A stretch of 8,106 nt of DNA from JAZLIC01 sp045617225. Lineage in GTDB: Bacteria; Bacillota; Clostridia; Monoglobales; Monoglobaceae. The stretch spans positions 1 through 8,106 of the forward strand of contig JAZLIC010000011.1 of NCBI GenBank assembly GCA_045617225.1. Direction: 5' to 3'. The position numbers and the translations under genes are program-made. The stretch's first letter is position 1. The number at the start of each line of letters is the position of its first letter. The notes under the pieces are model-generated. The model was given only the letters and a program-made list of their open reading frames with translations. It did no database searches and was not told the origin of the DNA. Below, piece by piece: positions 4,394 to 8,106 of this stretch.

Positions 4394-7300
4394 ATGGCTA
4401 AACATTTTAAAACCATGGATGGTAACTGCGCTGCTGCACATTGCGCCTATGCGTTTACAGAAGTTGCGGCTATCTATCCGATTACTCCTTCATCAACAAT
4501 GGCAGAATATGTTGACGAATGGAGTTCAAAGGGACTTAAAAACATTTTCGGCGAGACTGTTGAAGTTGTAGAGATGCAGTCTGAAGCAGGTGCTGCTGGT
4601 GCAGTACACGGTTCACTTCAGGCAGGCGCACTTACAACAACATTTACAGCGTCACAGGGACTTCTTCTTATGATTCCTAATATGTATAAGATTGCAGGTG
4701 AACTTTTGCCTACAGTTTTCCATGTCAGCGCAAGAGCAATCGCCGCACACGCACTTAACATCTTCGGCGACCACCAAGATGTTATGGCTTGCCGTCAGAC
4801 AGGCTTTGCGATGCTTGCATCAGGCAGTGTTCAGGAAGTTATGGATTTGGGCGGTGTTGCACACTTAGCCGCAATTAAGGGTCGTGTACCGTTCCTTCAC
4901 TTCTTCGACGGTTTCAGAACTTCACACGAAATTCAGAAGATTGAAGTTATGGAATATGAGGACCTTGCAAAGTTAGTTGATTATGATGCACTTAAAGCAT
5001 TTAAGGATAACGCACTCAATCCTGAACATCCTGTTCTCCGCGGTACTGCACAGAACGGTGATATTTACTTCCAGGGCAGAGAGGCATCTAACAAGTTCTA
5101 TGAAGAAATTCCGGACATTGTTGCCGACTATATGAAGGAAATCAACAAGATTACCGGCAGAAACTATAAGCCTTTCAATTACTACGGTGCCGCTGATGCA
5201 ACAAAGGTTATCGTTGCTATGGGCAGTGTATGTCAGGCTCTTGAAGAAACAGTTGATTACTTGAACGCAAAGGGCGAGAAGGTTGGTGTACTTGAAGTTC
5301 ACTTGTACAGACCGTTCTCTGCAAAGTACTTCTTTGACGTAATGCCAAAGACAGTTAAGAAGATTGCAGTGCTTGACAGAACAAAGGAGCCGGGCTCACT
5401 TGGCGAACCGCTCTATCTTGATATTTGCAATCTCTACAAGGACTGCGCCAACGCTCCTGAAATCGTTGGCGGTCGTTTCGGTCTTGGTTCAAAGGATACT
5501 ACACCTACACAGTTGGTTGCAGTATTTAACAATATGGACGCAAAGGCTCCGAAAAAGAGCTTTACAATCGGTATCAACGATGATGTTACCAACCTTTCAC
5601 TTGAACTTGGTGAGCGTGTAAACGCTGCTCCGGCAGGTTCAACCCGTTGTAAGTTCTGGGGCTTCGGCTCAGACGGTACCGTTGGTGCAAATAAGGACGC
5701 TATCAAGATTATCGGTGATAACACAGATATGTACGCACAGGCATACTTTGACTATGACTCAAAGAAGTCAGGCGGCGTAACAATGTCACATCTTAGATTT
5801 GGTAAGACACCTATTAAGTCAACATATCTCCTTGACGAAGCTGACTACATCGCTTGCCACAAGCCTGCTTATGTATATCAGTATGATGTTTTGGACGGCC
5901 TTAAAAAGGGCGGTACATTCCTCTTGAACTGCGTATGGTCAGATGCAGAGCTTGACGAGAAGCTCCCTGCAAATGTTAAAAAGTACATCGCAGAGAATGA
6001 TATTAACTTCTACACTATCAATGCGGTAGATGTTGCAGTTAAAGTTGGACTCGGCCCGAACCGTATCAACATGGTTACACAGAGTGCTTTCTTTAAGCTC
6101 TCAGAGGTTATCCCGTTTGACCAGGCAGTTGAACTTATCAAGGGCGCTATCAAAAAGACCTATGGTAAGAAGGGTGACGAAATCGTTAATATGAACTGTG
6201 CCGCAGTTGACGGTGCTATTGATGCACTTCACAAGGTTGAAGTTCCTGCATCCTGGAAGGATGCAACAGACGCAGCTGCAAGTGCAACTGACAGACCTGA
6301 CTTCATCAAGAATATTGTTGACCCGGTAAACGGTCAGCGTGGTAACAAGTTACCGGTCAGCGTATTCAACGGCAGAGAAGACGGTACATTTGAAACAGGT
6401 ACATCAAGATACGAAAAGCGCGGTGTTGCAGTATTGGTTCCTGAATGGAACAAGGATACATGTATCCAGTGTAACCAATGTTCATTGGTATGTCCGCACG
6501 CTGCTATCCGTCCCGTACTTGTAAATGCAGATGAAAAGGCTGCTGCACCTCAATCATTTGAAACCTTAAAGGCAGTTGGTAAGGACTTTGCAGACTTGGA
6601 ATTCAGAATGCAGGTATCACCGCTTGACTGTTTGGGTTGCGGCGTTTGTGCTAATGTATGTCCTGCACCTAAGGGCAAGGCTCTTGTTATGAAGCCTATT
6701 GATGATGTTACACCTACGGAAGAACCTAACTGGAACTACGCTATGGATAAGGTTACAAACAAGTCAAATCTTGTTGATAAGACTGCAAATGTTAAGAATT
6801 CACAGTTTGCACAGCCGTATCTTGAATTCTCTGGTGCTTGTGCAGGTTGTGGTGAAACACCGTATATCAAGCTTATCACTCAGCTCTTCGGTGACAGAAT
6901 GATGGTTGCAAACGCAACAGGTTGTACTTCAATCTGGGGCGGTAGTGCTCCTTCAATGCCATACTGCAAGGACGAGAACGGCAGAGGACCTGCTTGGGCT
7001 AACTCACTCTTTGAGGATAATGCAGAGTTTGGTTTGGGTATGGTTAAGGCAAATGCAAAGATAAGAAAGACATTGTCTGCAAGAATGGACCAGGCTATGG
7101 ATGCAGTATCTCCTGAACTTGCCGCAGCATTTAAGGAATGGCAGGAGTCAATGAACTGTGCTGAATGTTCTAAGGCTGCCGCAGAGAAGATTGAAGCATT
7201 GATTAAAGATGCCGATAAATCAAATCCTGCAGTTGCAGAGATTGCAAACAGAACAGACTTCTTGACAAAGCGTTCACAGTGGGTATTCGGCGGTGACGGT

Positions 7301-7924
7301 TGGGCTTACGATATCGGTTACGGCGGTCTTGACCATGTTATCGCATCAGGCGAAGATATCAACATCTTCGTTGTAGATACAGAGGTTTACTCAAACACAG
7401 GCGGTCAGTCATCAAAGGCTACACCTACTGCCGCAGTTGCTAAGTTCGCGGCTTCAGGTAAGAAGGTAAAGAAGAAGGACCTCGGTATGATTGCTACAAC
7501 TTACGGTTATGTTTATGTAGCACAGATTGCTCTCGGTGCTAATATGAATCAGGCTCTTACAGCAATCAAAGAAGCAGAAGCATATCCGGGACCGTCACTC
7601 ATCATCGCTTACGCTCCGTGTATCAACCACGGTATTAAGGCTAAGGGCGGTATGGGTAATTCAATCGCCGAAGAAAAGAAGGCAGTTGAGAGCGGCTACT
7701 GGCACTTGTGGAGATTCAATCCGCAGCTCGCTGAGGAAGGCAAGAATCCGTTTACCCTTGATTCTAAGGAGCCTACAGGAAGCATCAAAGACTTTATGAT
7801 GGGCGAGAACAGATACCTTATGCTTCAAAAGGGTTATCCGTCAATTGCAGACCAGCTCTTTGATAAGGCTGAAAAGGATTTGATGGACAGATACGAAGTA
7901 TATAAGAAGATGGCTAAGGACTAA
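4394..7924 (+). CDS. nifJ: Pyruvate:ferredoxin (flavodoxin) oxidoreductase, single-chain homodimeric type
   Basis: This 1176-residue enzyme converts pyruvate and CoA to acetyl-CoA and CO2 while reducing ferredoxin, the core of clostridial fermentation. AAGGAGG (4378-4384) lies 9 bases before the ATG. Domains in order: pyruvate-binding domain I (1-250; YPITPSS at 28-34, Glu64 in VEMQSEAG, Arg114 in SARAIAAH), domain II (about 260-370), gamma domain (about 415-600; WGFGSDGTVGANK at 422-434), EKR segment (674-676), a two-[4Fe-4S] ferredoxin-like domain (Cys690, 693, 696, 700 and Cys746, 749, 752, 756) and the thiamine-diphosphate domain (about 805-1176). The last holds the proximal-cluster cysteines 816, 819, 844 and 1076, GGDGWAYDIGYGG (966-978) and DTEVYSNTGGQ (995-1005). 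Every expected ligand is present. The chain lacks the C-terminal extension of the oxygen-stable Desulfovibrio africanus enzyme, and an extra CxxC pair sits at 922/925. It is transcribed alone, with its own promoter and terminator. Confidence 0.98.
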   Translation: MAKHFKTMDGNCAAAHCAYAFTEVAAIYPITPSSTMAEYVDEWSSKGLKNIFGETVEVVEMQSEAGAAGAVHGSLQAGALTTTFTASQGLLLMIPNMYKIAGELLPTVFHVSARAIAAHALNIFGDHQDVMACRQTGFAMLASGSVQEVMDLGGVAHLAAIKGRVPFLHFFDGFRTSHEIQKIEVMEYEDLAKLVDYDALKAFKDNALNPEHPVLRGTAQNGDIYFQGREASNKFYEEIPDIVADYMKEINKITGRNYKPFNYYGAADATKVIVAMGSVCQALEETVDYLNAKGEKVGVLEVHLYRPFSAKYFFDVMPKTVKKIAVLDRTKEPGSLGEPLYLDICNLYKDCANAPEIVGGRFGLGSKDTTPTQLVAVFNNMDAKAPKKSFTIGINDDVTNLSLELGERVNAAPAGSTRCKFWGFGSDGTVGANKDAIKIIGDNTDMYAQAYFDYDSKKSGGVTMSHLRFGKTPIKSTYLLDEADYIACHKPAYVYQYDVLDGLKKGGTFLLNCVWSDAELDEKLPANVKKYIAENDINFYTINAVDVAVKVGLGPNRINMVTQSAFFKLSEVIPFDQAVELIKGAIKKTYGKKGDEIVNMNCAAVDGAIDALHKVEVPASWKDATDAAASATDRPDFIKNIVDPVNGQRGNKLPVSVFNGREDGTFETGTSRYEKRGVAVLVPEWNKDTCIQCNQCSLVCPHAAIRPVLVNADEKAAAPQSFETLKAVGKDFADLEFRMQVSPLDCLGCGVCANVCPAPKGKALVMKPIDDVTPTEEPNWNYAMDKVTNKSNLVDKTANVKNSQFAQPYLEFSGACAGCGETPYIKLITQLFGDRMMVANATGCTSIWGGSAPSMPYCKDENGRGPAWANSLFEDNAEFGLGMVKANAKIRKTLSARMDQAMDAVSPELAAAFKEWQESMNCAECSKAAAEKIEALIKDADKSNPAVAEIANRTDFLTKRSQWVFGGDGWAYDIGYGGLDHVIASGEDINIFVVDTEVYSNTGGQSSKATPTAAVAKFAASGKKVKKKDLGMIATTYGYVYVAQIALGANMNQALTAIKEAEAYPGPSLIIAYAPCINHGIKAKGGMGNSIAEEKKAVESGYWHLWRFNPQLAEEGKNPFTLDSKEPTGSIKDFMMGENRYLMLQKGYPSIADQLFDKAEKDLMDRYEVYKKMAKD

Positions 7925-7938
7925 TCCTTAGTATAAAG

Positions 7939-7975
7939 AAAGGTTGAACGACTCAAAAGTCGCTCAACCTTTTTT
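7939..7975 (+). terminator. Rho-independent terminator of nifJ
   Basis: The stem pairs 7939-7953 with 7958-7972, with one A-C mismatch (7948/7963) and a CAAA loop. It is followed by a T run through 7975 and begins 15 bases after the nifJ stop. No other gene lies between, so nifJ is probably monocistronic. Confidence 0.9.
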
Positions 7976-7987
7976 GCTGTAAAAATT

Positions 7988-8013
7988 GTAGGGCAGGGGC
8001 TTGCACCTGCCGT
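7988..8013. repeat. G+C-rich palindromic intergenic element
   Basis: GGCAGG (7992-7997) and CCTGCC (8006-8011) form inverted arms; past one mismatch the pairing extends by two more base pairs to a TT loop. The element begins GTAGGGCAGG and stands out as G+C rich among A+T-rich surroundings. A related start, GTAGGGGCGG, appears at 8096 and runs off the window. I recall dispersed intergenic repeats of this GTAGGGGC type in clostridial genomes, but copy number cannot be judged here. Confidence 0.5.
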
Positions 8014-8058
8014 TCTCACAACGCCGCAAATAATCTTTTCTCAAAAGCCGTGCATAAA

Positions 8059-8090
8059 CCTAATCGCTATTTCCTAATCCCTAATTCCTA
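8059..8090. repeat. Short CCTAAT repeats
   Basis: CCTAAT occurs at 8059-8064, 8073-8078 and 8080-8085, followed by a partial CCTA at 8087-8090. The cluster lies between the palindromic element at 7988 and the similar sequence starting at 8096. No coding role or known element is recognised. Confidence 0.4.
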
Positions 8091-8095
8091 TGTTG

Positions 8096-8106
8096 GTAGG
8101 GGCGGT
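8096..8106. repeat. Possible second copy of the G+C-rich element, cut by the window edge
   Basis: GTAGGGGCGGT resembles the opening of the element at 7988 (GTAGGGCAGG). Only 11 bases are visible, so the assignment is tentative. Confidence 0.3.

Noticed and set aside
4973..6902. Several open frames of 60-110 codons within nifJ on both strands
   Set aside because: They lie wholly inside a long, complete, conserved gene and reflect its codon bias.
1..8106. CRISPR array, tRNA, rRNA or transposase
   Set aside because: No regularly spaced repeats, tRNA cloverleaf or transposase-like protein could be recognised on either strand.

Overview
The window looks like the chromosome of an anaerobic, low-to-medium GC Gram-positive of the class Clostridia, probably a gut Ruminococcus/Eubacterium-type organism. 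This is inferred from the single-chain pyruvate:ferredoxin oxidoreductase, the strong AGGAGG-type ribosome binding sites, the A+T-rich intergenic DNA and the clostridial style of every recognisable protein. No RNA gene, CRISPR array, complete insertion sequence or replication origin is visible.

Left part (1-1300, + strand): an A+T-rich accessory patch that appears to be the 3' end of an Rhs/YD-repeat polymorphic toxin locus. It holds the last 46 codons of an unidentified protein (possibly the toxin tip), a tightly coupled gene for a small membrane-anchored protein (156-614), a second small membrane-anchored gene (717-1085), and a promoterless, startless fragment coding the Rhs core motif (1086-1247). 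A strong hairpin terminator (1253-1296) closes the patch. A short sequence coding Glu-Pro-Phe-Gly occurs both just before the second small gene and at the start of the Rhs fragment. I read these copies as possible footprints of toxin/immunity modules inserted by recombination. The two small genes are unrecognised, and the immunity role rests on context only.

Middle (1302-4151, - strand): a compact three-gene operon transcribed leftward from an extended -10 promoter near 4192-4220. The order is an AI-2E/UPF0118-family membrane protein, an Lrp/AsnC-family regulator and a class I/II aminotransferase. The stop of the first gene lies in the ribosome binding site of the second, and the second and third overlap by ATGA. 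The plan suggests amino-acid-responsive control of a transaminase with a membrane permease, but the substrate is unknown.

Right part (4394-7924, + strand): nifJ, encoding a complete 1176-residue pyruvate:ferredoxin oxidoreductase, the central enzyme linking pyruvate to acetyl-CoA and reduced ferredoxin. It has its own strong promoter, divergent from the operon. A perfect 11-bp inverted repeat overlaps the -10 box and the expected transcription start, where a repressor would be expected to bind. A hairpin terminator follows the gene. The last 130 bases are non-coding and carry short G+C-rich palindromic and CCTAAT repeats.
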